DNA of 64,000 nt from the NCBI GenBank assembly GCA_003538625.1, contig DPRR01000006.1:372001-436000 (forward strand), read 5' to 3'. Position numbers and translations under genes: made by a program. The stretch is from Ignavibacteriales bacterium (GTDB taxonomy: Bacteria > Bacteroidota > Ignavibacteria > Ignavibacteriales > Ignavibacteriaceae). Within the stretch, counting starts at the first letter, position 1. The number at the start of each line of letters is the position of its first letter. The notes beneath the pieces are model-generated. The model worked only from the letters and a program-made list of their open reading frames with translations, did not search any database and was not told where the DNA came from. Below are positions 34,804 to 43,713 of the stretch, piece by piece.

Positions 34804-36118
34804 ATTTGCTTGGAGGCATTTCCAAATGTGTTGCTGCCTGCAATCCTTTTGATACTTCGGGTAGGATTCCAAGTTTGATGTAATGTGGTCTAATGTGTTT
34901 TCTCAATTCGGGCAAATATACTGCAAAGGCAATAGCACTCATCAAACAAATTATTCCACCGGATAGTATTGTAAATGAGGCTCCGAATTTACTTGCTAAA
35001 GATCCGGCAATTAAACTACCAATTGGTGCCGTGCCCATAAATGCCATTACATAAAGACTCATCACCCTGCCGCGTTTATCATCATCTACAAGGGTTTGCA
35101 ATAGTGTATTTGTAGAAGCCATCTGAACCATCATTCCGAAACCTGTAAAGATCATTAAGACAAGAGATAAAAATAAATTTTGTGAGATAGAAAAGAGTAT
35201 TAAACCCACAGCAAAAACTGATGAGGATATTGCTATCCATCTGCCAAGGCCTAAAACAGTTTTGCGTGATGCAAGATAAATGGCCCCAATCAAAGCCCCA
35301 ATCCCTACCGCGCCGAATAGGAATCCCAATGTATTTGCATTACCCTTAAGTATATCCTTTGCAAATACAGGCATTAAAACTGTGTATGGTCCGCCAGTTA
35401 AACTCACAAGTCCAAGAAATATTAGAAGAATTCTGATAGGTTTAAAACTATAAGCATATTTTATTCCCTCTTTTAATCCTTTTAACACCTTTGCTTGTTT
35501 TTGGTTTTCATTTTTAGTGGTGATGTTCATCATAAATAGAGCAATAATTACTGCTATGTAGCTAATTGCATTAAGTAAAAAACAAAGGCCTTCTCCCAAT
35601 ACTGCAATTAAAATTCCTGCAACGGTTGGTCCTACCAATCTAGCAGTATTAAACATAGATGAATTCAGCGCGATGGCGTTTGGTAAATCAGATTTATCAT
35701 CAACAAGATCAATGACAAAAGATTGTCTGGTAGGCATATCAAATGCATTTACAATTCCAACAACTATGCTAAGAAAAATTATATGCCATATTTGAATAGT
35801 ATGAGTTAATGTTAGAATAGCAAGTACTGCGGCCTGAATCATCGCCAGAGTTTGAGTGATAATAATAATTTTGTGTTTGTCGTATCCATCTGCCAGAACT
35901 CCTGCGAACGATGCTAAAATAAACGTAGGGATTTGACCTGCGAAACCAACTAAGCCTAAAAGGAAAGCTGAATCAGTTAACCTATAAACTAACCATCCTA
36001 AAGCAATCTGCTGCATCCAGGTACCTATTAAAGAGATTCCCTGTCCGCCAAAAAATAAACGATAATTTCTATGGCGTAAGGATCTTAATACCTGATTAAG
36101 AGTTGATGTGCCAAGCAT
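34802..36118 (-). CDS. MFS transporter (EntS-like exporter)
   Basis: 438-residue major facilitator with about twelve membrane helices. The N-terminal G-T-W-M-Q-Q-I-A-L-G-W-L and the loop A-G-V-L-A-D-G-Y-D-K-H-K after helix 2 are typical of the DUF894/EntS group of drug and siderophore exporters, as is D-M-P-T-R-Q-S-F-V. The substrate cannot be stated. There is no siderophore gene nearby. It is a monocistronic gene by layout, with 117 bases to the upstream epimerase gene. Confidence 0.87.
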   Translation of the reverse strand: MLGTSTLNQVLRSLRHRNYRLFFGGQGISLIGTWMQQIALGWLVYRLTDSAFLLGLVGFAGQIPTFILASFAGVLADGYDKHKIIIITQTLAMIQAAVLAILTLTHTIQIWHIIFLSIVVGIVNAFDMPTRQSFVIDLVDDKSDLPNAIALNSSMFNTARLVGPTVAGILIAVLGEGLCFLLNAISYIAVIIALFMMNITTKNENQKQAKVLKGLKEGIKYAYSFKPIRILLIFLGLVSLTGGPYTVLMPVFAKDILKGNANTLGFLFGAVGIGALIGAIYLASRKTVLGLGRWIAISSSVFAVGLILFSISQNLFLSLVLMIFTGFGMMVQMASTNTLLQTLVDDDKRGRVMSLYVMAFMGTAPIGSLIAGSLASKFGASFTILSGGIICLMSAIAFAVYLPELRKHIRPHYIKLGILPEVSKGLQAATHLEMPPSK

Positions 36119-36235
36119 AAATAATTATTTCAATCTTTAAAATAAATTAACGAATAGGCTGGAATGATGAAATAATCTGGAGCACAAGCAGAATAAAATA
36201 TTTTTAAGGTGATAAAAAAATCTAAATAATCAATT

Positions 36236-37153
36236 CTAAGTTAAAAGATTCTGAAATGCCTTATATAAATCAGGAAATTTAAATTTGTATCCACTATTAA
36301 GAAGTTTTTGGACATCTACTTTTTGACTTGCAGTTACAACCTCTGCTGCTTCTCCAACAACAATCTTCAAAACAAATATTGGAACGGGAAAAATTGATGG
36401 ACGATGAAAAGCTTTACCCAAAGTTTTTGCAAACTCCTTCATCCTTACTGGATTTGGTGTGGCTGCGTTTACGGCTCCAGATAAATTTTTGTTATCGATA
36501 GCGTGTAAATAAATTCCAACAATGTCATCAAGATGCAGCCAGGATGACCATTGTTTTCCATTTCCCAGCGGCCCACCTATAAAAAATTTAAATGGAGGAA
36601 GCATTTGTTTCAAAGCGCCATCTTCGAGACTTAAAACTAATCCGGTCCTAATCTGAACATTTCTTATTCCATACTCACCAATTTTTCGGGATTCACTTTC
36701 CCAGACTTCACATACATCAGCAAGAAAATCATTTCCCTTTGGTGAATTTTCAACAAGAAGTGTTTCACCGCAATCTCCATAATATCCAATTCCGGATGCT
36801 GATATAAAAACTTTGGGTTTATTTGCACAGGATTTAATTGCTTCAACCAAATTTCTTGTACTTAATTCTCTTGATTCTAAAACTGCTTGCTTAAAACTTT
36901 CATTCCACCTTTTAGAAAAAAGATTTATTCCGGCAAGATGAATTACGGCATCAGAATTTTCTATTTTAGATATCCACTCATCCGGTTTGAGATAATCCCA
37001 TTCTACACATTCTATAGGTTTGGAAAAAATAGATTTAGCTTTTTCTGCATCCCTGCTAAAAATGATTACCTCATCGCCTCTATTGATCAATGAGTTTGAA
37101 AGCTTCTTGCCAATCAATCCCGTTGCGCCGGTTATAATAATTTTTCTTGACAT
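36236..37153 (-). CDS. TIGR01777-family NAD(P)-dependent epimerase
   Basis: 305-residue extended short-chain dehydrogenase. The nucleotide-binding motif is G-A-T-G-L-I-G at residues 8-14, followed by I-F-S-R-D. The family marker S-A-S-G-I-G-Y-Y-G-D has the catalytic-type Ser and Tyr, and the C-terminal DUF1731 segment (V-D-V-Q-K-L-L-N-S-G-Y-K-F) is present. Members are related to YfcH/SulA cell-division suppressor proteins; the reaction is unknown. Confidence 0.88.
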   Translation of the reverse strand: MSRKIIITGATGLIGKKLSNSLINRGDEVIIFSRDAEKAKSIFSKPIECVEWDYLKPDEWISKIENSDAVIHLAGINLFSKRWNESFKQAVLESRELSTRNLVEAIKSCANKPKVFISASGIGYYGDCGETLLVENSPKGNDFLADVCEVWESESRKIGEYGIRNVQIRTGLVLSLEDGALKQMLPPFKFFIGGPLGNGKQWSSWLHLDDIVGIYLHAIDNKNLSGAVNAATPNPVRMKEFAKTLGKAFHRPSIFPVPIFVLKIVVGEAAEVVTASQKVDVQKLLNSGYKFKFPDLYKAFQNLLT

Positions 37154-37200
37154 ATTAAATCTTTTTAGTAATAAACAAATAAAAACAGCATTCGTTCAAA

Positions 37201-37231
37201 AATAAAAAAGCCCCGAATAATTTCGGGGCTT
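37201..37231 (-). terminator. Rho-independent terminator of the T9SS gene
   Basis: Perfect 10-bp stem AAGCCCCGAA / TTCGGGGCTT around TAAT; read on the minus strand it ends in a T run. It lies 23 bases after the stop of the 37254-38540 gene. Confidence 0.88.
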
Positions 37232-37253
37232 ATATGAAAATTTTAACAACGTA

Positions 37254-38540
37254 CTATTTTATCAAGGTCATCTTTTTAACAGAAGTAAGTCCATTAGCCT
37301 CCAATTTATAAAGATAAATTCCACTGTTTAGATTTTTAGCTTCAAAACTTACAGTATGAACGCCTGCTTCTTTAAAACCATTCAATAAAGTCTGAACTTC
37401 CTGACCGAGTAAATTATATACAGCAAGTTTTACATTACCAGCTTGAGGAAGACTAAATTTAATTGAAGTACTTGGATTAAACGGATTTGGATAATTTTGT
37501 GCAAGCTCAAATTTATTCGGCGCAACAACTTCAACTTCAACAGCTTTAGAATATTCAAATGTTCCATTAAAATCAACTTGTTTTAATCTATAACTGTATC
37601 TGCCTTCGTTAAGATTCTTATCAGAGTAAAAATAAGATTGTCTTTCAGTTGTGGTACCATTTCCATTAATAAAACTTATTTTTTGCCAGTTAGAATTTGC
37701 TGATTTTCTTTCAACTTCAAATCCTGAGTTATTGGTTTCTGTTGCTGTTACCCAGCTAAGATCTACATTTTTACCATTAACTGAAGCTGCAAATGAGGTT
37801 AGTTCAACTGGTATTAATTGCGCCCAGCTATTGTTAAATCTAATCCCATCGATCTGAATTGTATAAGCATTACTTCCCTGTCTTAAATCTAGTGCACCTA
37901 AAATAATATCAGTTCCAATATCAGTGTTTGTTAAATCAGCGACTCCCGGTTCAGGCTGAATAGGGTCGGGATTTATATATAAAGAAATTATATCATCATT
38001 ATTTGTTATGTTCTGGTATGAATATTTTAGAACCAACAAATATGTAGTGCCAAATACATAAGATGCTGTTGTATAACTAACTGTTGAGGTGCTTGCCTTA
38101 CTCAGTCCAAAGACAAATCCACCTAAACCATCTGATTTTACAAATACTCTTGCTCTAAAGTTAGTTGTATGTGGATTAGTACCGAAATGAAGGAAGTAAT
38201 CGCCAGTAGCAGCAGCAGTACTAACGTTTACTAAAAAGGCGACATAATAAGAGGTTCCCATCGTATCAACAGCATTAAACAATTTGTGAGAGTCTTCTCT
38301 AGAACCAGAGCCACCCAAAATAGCCGTAGAATTTCCAACTCCATCAGAATAATTTGTATATGTTAAATTACCTGCGGTTACCAAAAATATTGTGCCGGTA
38401 CCACTATGCCAATCCCAACCATGTGCTCCAAGTGAATCACCAACCGGATAGTCAAAATCCTCAACGAAGTTTTGACCATATGAGATGTTCACTAAAAATA
38501 TAAATAAACTTAAAAAAAACGTTAAGTAAAGTTTCTTCAT
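37254..38540 (-). CDS. Secreted protein with T9SS sorting domain
   Basis: 428-residue exported protein. A signal peptide ends at about residue 22. Residues ~25-240 resemble a lectin/jelly-roll sandwich (F-V-E-D-F-D-Y-P-V-G-D-S-L start and many beta strands). Next comes the fibronectin-like linker V-E-L-T-S-F-A-A-S-V ... Y-R-L-K-Q-V-D-F-N-G, and then the sorting domain QNYPNPFNPSTSIKFS with terminal KKMTLIK. No catalytic residues are recognised; polysaccharide binding or adhesion is possible. A GAGG ribosome-binding site precedes the ATG, and a clear terminator follows. Confidence 0.85.
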   Translation of the reverse strand: MKKLYLTFFLSLFIFLVNISYGQNFVEDFDYPVGDSLGAHGWDWHSGTGTIFLVTAGNLTYTNYSDGVGNSTAILGGSGSREDSHKLFNAVDTMGTSYYVAFLVNVSTAAATGDYFLHFGTNPHTTNFRARVFVKSDGLGGFVFGLSKASTSTVSYTTASYVFGTTYLLVLKYSYQNITNNDDIISLYINPDPIQPEPGVADLTNTDIGTDIILGALDLRQGSNAYTIQIDGIRFNNSWAQLIPVELTSFAASVNGKNVDLSWVTATETNNSGFEVERKSANSNWQKISFINGNGTTTERQSYFYSDKNLNEGRYSYRLKQVDFNGTFEYSKAVEVEVVAPNKFELAQNYPNPFNPSTSIKFSLPQAGNVKLAVYNLLGQEVQTLLNGFKEAGVHTVSFEAKNLNSGIYLYKLEANGLTSVKKMTLIK

Positions 38541-38894
38541 CGCATACCTCTATATATTTATTAATAATTGATTGTTTTCATTTGGCTAAAGTTAGTAAAA
38601 CATTCGATAAAAATGAAGAAAATTCAATTTTTTAATGATTTATTAACATCTGAATCAGATTAAATTAGCATTTCCGACTCACATTTGAAAGATCATTTTT
38701 TTAATTCGAGACTGACTGTAAATCAAAAATGAGTAAATATTTATCTTAATTCAATTCGTTCATAACACAAATTCAAAAACAGTTAGGTCCATTTTGGATC
38801 GAATATACATCCTTAAATTTTTGTCTGTCTTTTTAAAAAGATATACTTATTTTACGGTTAGCAATTATTCTAGAAAATTATTTTACGGGTTATA
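38541..38894. other. 354-base gap with no recognised gene
   Basis: AT-rich spacer between a divergent T9SS gene and the small membrane ORF. Only the GAGG ribosome-binding site of the minus-strand gene and a TAACTTTA box resembling a -7 element (minus strand, near 38590) stand out. No RNA fold or repeat was seen. Confidence 0.5.
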
Positions 38895-39056
38895 ATGTTC
38901 GCTTTCATTCATACTGAAGAAAAATCTAAATATACTGATAATAACGAGTTGCATATCGAGAAAAAGAGAAAAGAGAGAAATTTTAAAATTTTCTTTGCAG
39001 TTATTGCTTTTTCACTCCTAAATTTAGCTTTGTATCTGTTAACAAAAATTAGTTAA
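38895..39056 (+). CDS. Candidate 53-residue single-pass membrane protein
   Basis: A short open frame with an ATG at 38895 and GGG 5-7 bases upstream. The product has a charged N-terminal half (E-E-K-S-K-Y and I-E-K-K-R-K-E-R) followed by one hydrophobic helix of about 20 residues (F-F-A-V-I-A-F-S-L-L-N-L-A) and a short K-I-S tail. The basic stretch just before the helix fits a cytoplasmic N-terminus. It ends 32 bases before miaB on the same strand. No family is recognised; it may be a lineage-specific small protein or chance. Confidence 0.45.
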   Translation: MFAFIHTEEKSKYTDNNELHIEKKRKERNFKIFFAVIAFSLLNLALYLLTKIS

Positions 39057-39088
39057 TCTTACACTTACAGTTTTATCTTTATCTACAA

Positions 39089-40444
39089 ATGAATAATGTT
39101 TATATAGAAACATACGGATGCCAGATGAATGTTGCCGATACAGAAATTGTGTTGGGCATTTTAAAGAAGCAGGGATTTGATGTTACTGATAAACCTGAAA
39201 ATGCTGATGTAATTTTGCTTAACACTTGCAGCATTCGTGATAATGCTGAACAAAGAATCTATGGTCGTATTGGAAATCTTAAAACCTTAAAATTTAATAA
39301 GCCGGGACTCGTACTTGGCATTCTTGGCTGTATGGCAGAGCGTTTGCGTAAGGATCTTGTTGAAGATAAAAAAGCAGTGGATTTAGTTGTTGGACCGGAT
39401 GAATACAGAAGATTACCTGAATATATTGATGTTGCACTTAATGGTGATAAAGGAATAGGCGTCAAACTTTCCCGCACAGAAACTTACGACGATATTGAAC
39501 CTCATCGCGAAGATGGACTTTCTGCTTGGATTTCTGTTATGCGCGGCTGCGATAAGTTTTGCACCTTCTGCGTTGTGCCTTTTACACGAGGTAGAGAACG
39601 CAGTCGATCACTTCAATCAGTTATTACTGAGTTAGAAAATCTATCTGTGCGTGGATTTAAAGATGTAACATTACTTGGACAGAATGTTAACTCATATTTA
39701 GATGAAACATCCGCCGTTGGTGGGGATTTTGCTGATTTACTTTCTGCTGCTGCTAAAGTTGATAGAACACTGAGAATAAGATTCAGCACGTCACATCCAC
39801 AGGATATCTCTGATAAACTTTTATACACAATTGCAGAACATCCTAATCTTTGTAATTATATTCATCTTCCGGTTCAGTCAGGTTCAAACAGAATTCTTGA
39901 GTTGATGAATAGAACTTATACTGTTGAACATTATCTAAACCTGATAGAAAAAGCAAAAAAAATTATTCCCGGAGTCAGTTTTTCAACCGATATAATTTCA
40001 GGATTTCCAACAGAAACATGGGAAGATCATTTGGCAACATTAGAAGTGATGAAACAGGTAAGATACGATGGTGCATACATGTTTAAATATTCACCGCGTG
40101 AAGGAACTAAAGCATTCAGGATGGAAGATGATGTTCCGGAAAATGTTAAATCAAAGAGATTGCAGGAAATAATTGATTTGCAGCAGACTATTTCTTTTGA
40201 AAAAAATCAAGCAATGATTGGTAAAGAAGAAATTATTCTTGTTGAAGGATTCAGTAAAAAATCAAATGAATTTATTGCCGGAAGAACTGATACAAATAAA
40301 GTTGTAATCGTTCCAATTACCAGTGCGATAAAAACCGGCGATTACATTAAAGTAAAAATTAATAAAGCTACATCCGGAACATTGTTTGGTGATTATCTTG
40401 AGAACATTAATGATGAAAAAGAAGGTATTGCTCTTACTGCGTAA
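39089..40444 (+). CDS. miaB: tRNA-2-methylthio-N6-dimethylallyladenosine synthase
   Basis: Radical-SAM methylthiotransferase that adds the 2-methylthio group to i6A37 of tRNAs reading U-starting codons. The protein has 451 residues. Cys11, Cys47 and Cys81 bind the auxiliary cluster; the radical-SAM motif is Cys154, Cys158 and Cys161 in R-G-C-D-K-F-C-T-F-C. The Y-I-E-T-Y-G-C-Q-M-N start is specific for MiaB and separates it from RimO. A TRAM domain ends the protein. Confidence 0.96.
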   Translation: MNNVYIETYGCQMNVADTEIVLGILKKQGFDVTDKPENADVILLNTCSIRDNAEQRIYGRIGNLKTLKFNKPGLVLGILGCMAERLRKDLVEDKKAVDLVVGPDEYRRLPEYIDVALNGDKGIGVKLSRTETYDDIEPHREDGLSAWISVMRGCDKFCTFCVVPFTRGRERSRSLQSVITELENLSVRGFKDVTLLGQNVNSYLDETSAVGGDFADLLSAAAKVDRTLRIRFSTSHPQDISDKLLYTIAEHPNLCNYIHLPVQSGSNRILELMNRTYTVEHYLNLIEKAKKIIPGVSFSTDIISGFPTETWEDHLATLEVMKQVRYDGAYMFKYSPREGTKAFRMEDDVPENVKSKRLQEIIDLQQTISFEKNQAMIGKEEIILVEGFSKKSNEFIAGRTDTNKVVIVPITSAIKTGDYIKVKINKATSGTLFGDYLENINDEKEGIALTA

Positions 40445-40488
40445 ACAAACTAATTTGTAATTAATTATTTTTAGATTATTACAAATTT

Positions 40489-41202
40489 ATGAAAATGCAA
40501 ATTTCCAAATTTCTTATCCTAATTTTCTTTTTATCAGTTTCAAAAATTTTTGCGCAAGAAGTTGATATTGTTCCATATCTAAAGATGATTGAGCAAGGTA
40601 AAGTTGAAGAAGTTAAAAGTAAATTGCTCGATTTAAAGACCGAATATCCTAAAAGTTCAAACCTGATTTTTTTAGAAGGCGTTCTTACAGAAAATGGACA
40701 GGACGCTATTGTGCTTTATCAGTCATTAGTTCAAAAGTATCCCAAAAGTACTTATGCGGATGCGGCACTTTACAGAATCTATTCGTATTATTTTGCACTG
40801 GGATTGTATAATACAGCAGATAAAAATCTTAATAAATTAAAACAAGACTATCCGGAATCTCCCTATATAAAAATCGCAGCAGCAAATTTAGAAAAGACCA
40901 GCAATGATGAAACTGCTCCACAAAACGATCAGACAATAAATAATAGTAATAATACCGAAAAGCAATTTGCATACACCATTCAAGCGGGTGCATTTACAAG
41001 TGCTGTTAATGCCAATACACTAAAAAAAGATATTGAATCAGCAGGTATGATTTCTTTCATTAAAGAAAAAAATGTTGCAGGAACAGATTTTAATGTGGTT
41101 TACATTGGTAAGTTTGAAACACGAAAAGAAGCTGACGATTTTCTTCCAATAGCAAATACACGATTTAGAATTACCGGCAGAGTTGTAGAGATAGATAAGT
41201 GA
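40489..41202 (+). CDS. SPOR-domain protein with TPR-like repeats
   Basis: 237-residue exported protein with a signal peptide ending around I-F-A-Q. Residues ~25-130 are short helical repeats of the TPR/outer-membrane-lipoprotein type (Y-P-K-S-T-Y-A-D-A-A-L-Y-R, then Y-P-E-S-P-Y-I-K). Residues ~160-237 are a SPOR domain (Y-T-I-Q-A-G-A-F-T-S ... V-Y-I-G-K-F), which binds denuded peptidoglycan glycans at division sites. The TGA overlaps the GTG start of the next gene (GTGA). Confidence 0.88.
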   Translation: MKMQISKFLILIFFLSVSKIFAQEVDIVPYLKMIEQGKVEEVKSKLLDLKTEYPKSSNLIFLEGVLTENGQDAIVLYQSLVQKYPKSTYADAALYRIYSYYFALGLYNTADKNLNKLKQDYPESPYIKIAAANLEKTSNDETAPQNDQTINNSNNTEKQFAYTIQAGAFTSAVNANTLKKDIESAGMISFIKEKNVAGTDFNVVYIGKFETRKEADDFLPIANTRFRITGRVVEIDK

Positions 41203-41975
41203 AAATTAAATTTTTAGGAACCGGTTCTGCCAAAACATCTCTTAATCGTTACCATTCATCCTTACTAATCTCATCCTCAAATCATAATTTATTAGTTGAT
41301 TGCGGTGATGGCATTTCAAAAGCAATTTTAAAACAAGATATTGATTTCAATTCAATAGATTCCGTTTTAATTTCCCACTTTCATGCTGATCATTATTCAG
41401 GTTTACCTTCTCTTATAACCCAAATGAAATTATTCTCAAGAAAAAATGATCTTACAATTCTTGTTCATTCATCAGAAAAAGATTTTTTAAAAGATTTTAT
41501 TTTTCATTCATATCTTTTTACTGAGCGAATGAATTTTAATTTAAACATTGTTTCCTTTGATGAGGGAAAAGAAGTTGTACTTGCTGATGATTTTAGATTT
41601 ACTTCAAAATTAAATTCACATTTAGATAAGTATAAAAAATATGATAAACAGAACAGATTGGGTTTTTCCTCTTTAAGTTTTTTGTTTGAGGATAATGAAA
41701 ACTCCTGCATTTACACCGGCGATGTGGGTTCAGAATCGGATCTGTATCTGTTCGAAAAACAAGTCAGGTTTTATATCTCAGAAATTACCCATATTACTCC
41801 GCTGGCTTTGATTAATCTTCAACAAAAGCAGAAACCACAAATACTGGTGCTCACTCATTTAGATGATGAAACGAAAGAAGGATTGGAAGTTTTTAATGAT
41901 AAAGTTCTAAAATCATCTGAAAAATATAAAATATTGATCGCTTTTGATGGACTTGAGTTAAATCAATCTACATAA
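41199..41975 (+). CDS. MBL-fold metallo-hydrolase (RNase Z-like)
   Basis: 258-residue metallo-beta-lactamase-fold hydrolase. It begins I-K-F-L-G-T-G-S-A, as in RNase Z/ElaC-like proteins, and has the metal-binding H-F-H-A-D-H at 60-65, plus I-Y-T-G-D-V-G for the later Asp ligand and L-T-H-L-D-D near the end. The exosite of true tRNase Z is not seen, so a general phosphodiesterase role is as likely. Translation starts with GTG overlapping the previous stop. Confidence 0.82.
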   Translation: MKIKFLGTGSAKTSLNRYHSSLLISSSNHNLLVDCGDGISKAILKQDIDFNSIDSVLISHFHADHYSGLPSLITQMKLFSRKNDLTILVHSSEKDFLKDFIFHSYLFTERMNFNLNIVSFDEGKEVVLADDFRFTSKLNSHLDKYKKYDKQNRLGFSSLSFLFEDNENSCIYTGDVGSESDLYLFEKQVRFYISEITHITPLALINLQQKQKPQILVLTHLDDETKEGLEVFNDKVLKSSEKYKILIAFDGLELNQST

Positions 41976-42005
41976 AATCCTCTTTAATCAAACCCCACTT
42001 TGTGC

Positions 42006-42013
42006 TATATTTG
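42006..42013 (+). promoter_or_regulatory. -7 box upstream of the sigma-54 activator gene
   Basis: TATATTTG followed by GCA, matching the TAnnTTTG element. TTTA at 41983-41986 is 19 bases upstream, close to the -33 spacing. It is 45 bases before the ATG at 42059. Confidence 0.5.
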
Positions 42014-42058
42014 GCATACAATTTTTACAAAATGGCAGACAAATCTTAAACTATTTAA

Positions 42059-43168
42059 ATGACACGAGAAGAATTTAAAAATAAGAACGGAATTATCGGG
42101 CGGACTAAAGAGATTAATGACCTGGTGGATGTAATTATGCAAGTTGCGCAATCAGACATTTCCATATTGATTTTTGGCGAAAGCGGTGTTGGTAAAGAAA
42201 TTTTTGCAAAAGCTATTCATGCCCATAGTAATCGATCAAATAAACCAATGGTATCGGTAAATTGCGGGGCAATACCCGAAGGGATAATTGAAAGTGAATT
42301 GTTTGGCCATAAAAAAGGTTCGTTTACCGGTGCTGTGGAATCCCGCAAAGGATATTTTGAAATTGCAGATAACAGCACTCTATTTTTGGATGAGATTGGC
42401 GAACTTCCGCTTACTACGCAGGTAAAATTATTACGCGTTCTTGAAAACAAAGAGTTTATGAAACTTGGTGCTGAGACTGTGGTTAAAGTTGATGTCAGAA
42501 TAATTGCAGCAACAAATAAAGATCTGCAAAAAGAAGTTGATGCACGACGCTTCAGGGAAGATTTATTTTTTAGATTAAAAGCCGTCTCTCTAAATATTCC
42601 CCCCCTAAGAAAAAGAAAACCTGATATTGAAGAACTTGCAAAGCATTTTATTAAAGGCTACGCCGAAAATAATAATCTTGACGTACCGGAAATTACTGAA
42701 GGTGCCATAGACATTTTAAAAAATTATACCTGGCCCGGCAACATCCGGGAACTGAAAAACACTGTTGAAACTGCTATAGCATTAAACAGGGGAAAAACAT
42801 TAACTGAGGAAATGTTTTCGGAATTACGTTGTGATTATGTTGATTACGATGAACAAAGAAATTTACCTGTGTTTTTAAGAAAATCGCCTGAGGATGCTGA
42901 TAGAGAATTAATGTATCGTGCATTGTTTGAAATTAAAAAAGATATTATGGAATTAAAAGATTTAATTGTTCATAGATTTGATGTTGAGGATTTTAACAAA
43001 GCCGGCAAAGCTGATGATGTTTTGTCTATAAGAGAACTTGAGAAAGATGCTATTGTAAAAGCTTTAGATAAAACAAAAGGCAGTAAACGTAAAGCTGCAA
43101 GATTATTGCACATAAGTGAACGAACATTATATAGAAAATTAAAAGAATATGATATCATTGATTCATAA
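42059..43168 (+). CDS. Sigma-54-dependent activator without receiver domain
   Basis: 369-residue enhancer-binding protein made of an AAA+ domain from the first residues and a C-terminal Fis-type helix-turn-helix (A-A-R-L-L-H-I-S-E-R-T-L-Y-R). Walker A is G-E-S-G-V-G-K at 40-46 and the sigma-54 loop G-S-F-T-G-A at 87-92. There is no N-terminal receiver or sensory domain, so it resembles PspF-type activators controlled by a partner protein or by level. A ~75-residue linker with E-L-K-D-L-I-V-H-R-F-D separates the domains. Its end overlaps the lptE start by 20 bases, tying it to envelope genes. Confidence 0.92.
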   Translation: MTREEFKNKNGIIGRTKEINDLVDVIMQVAQSDISILIFGESGVGKEIFAKAIHAHSNRSNKPMVSVNCGAIPEGIIESELFGHKKGSFTGAVESRKGYFEIADNSTLFLDEIGELPLTTQVKLLRVLENKEFMKLGAETVVKVDVRIIAATNKDLQKEVDARRFREDLFFRLKAVSLNIPPLRKRKPDIEELAKHFIKGYAENNNLDVPEITEGAIDILKNYTWPGNIRELKNTVETAIALNRGKTLTEEMFSELRCDYVDYDEQRNLPVFLRKSPEDADRELMYRALFEIKKDIMELKDLIVHRFDVEDFNKAGKADDVLSIRELEKDAIVKALDKTKGSKRKAARLLHISERTLYRKLKEYDIIDS

Positions 43169-43691
43169 AAAATATAGAACCCTATTGTTTGCAATCGTGA
43201 ATCTGTTGTTTGTTGGCTTTATTGCAATTAATTTAACTGCGTGCTGTGCTTATTCTTTTACAGGTGCATCTGTTCCTGAACATCTAAAGACAATTGCAAT
43301 ACCAATTGCGGATGACAGAAGCGGATCAGGTGAACCGGGATTAAGAGAAAACTTAACACAAAAATTAATTCAAAAGTTTATTGATGACAATACTTTGCAG
43401 GTGTCTGAAAAAACTACTGCAAATGCTCTTTTGGAATGTACGATTGTTTCGCTTTCGGATGCGCCTGCAATAGTTTCTGCTGGTGAAAGCATTACATCAA
43501 GAAGAATAACGATTGGCGTAAAAGTTATCTATCGTGATCTGGTAAAGCGAACTACAATTTTTGAAAAAACATTTTCAAATTATAGCGATTATCAATCAAG
43601 CAATCCTATAGAAGGAAGAAAAACTGCAATTGATGCAGCAATAGATCTAATAAGTGAAGATATTTTGTTAGATACAGTTTCAGGCTGGTAA
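43149..43691 (+). CDS. lptE: LptE-family LPS-assembly lipoprotein
   Basis: 180-residue lipoprotein. The lipobox is L-T-A-C ending at Cys32, after a hydrophobic leader. The mature part begins C-A-Y-S-F-T-G-A-S-V-P-E-H-L-K-T-I-A-I-P, the typical opening of LptE (also called LPS-assembly lipoprotein or DUF4136-like), and continues with N-L-T-Q-K-L-I-Q-K-F. LptE plugs the LptD outer-membrane pore that places lipopolysaccharide. Its start lies within the preceding activator gene. Confidence 0.87.
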   Translation: MISLIHKKYRTLLFAIVNLLFVGFIAINLTACCAYSFTGASVPEHLKTIAIPIADDRSGSGEPGLRENLTQKLIQKFIDDNTLQVSEKTTANALLECTIVSLSDAPAIVSAGESITSRRITIGVKVIYRDLVKRTTIFEKTFSNYSDYQSSNPIEGRKTAIDAAIDLISEDILLDTVSGW

Positions 43692-43713
43692 AAAGAAAGG
43701 CTAATGAGTTTAA

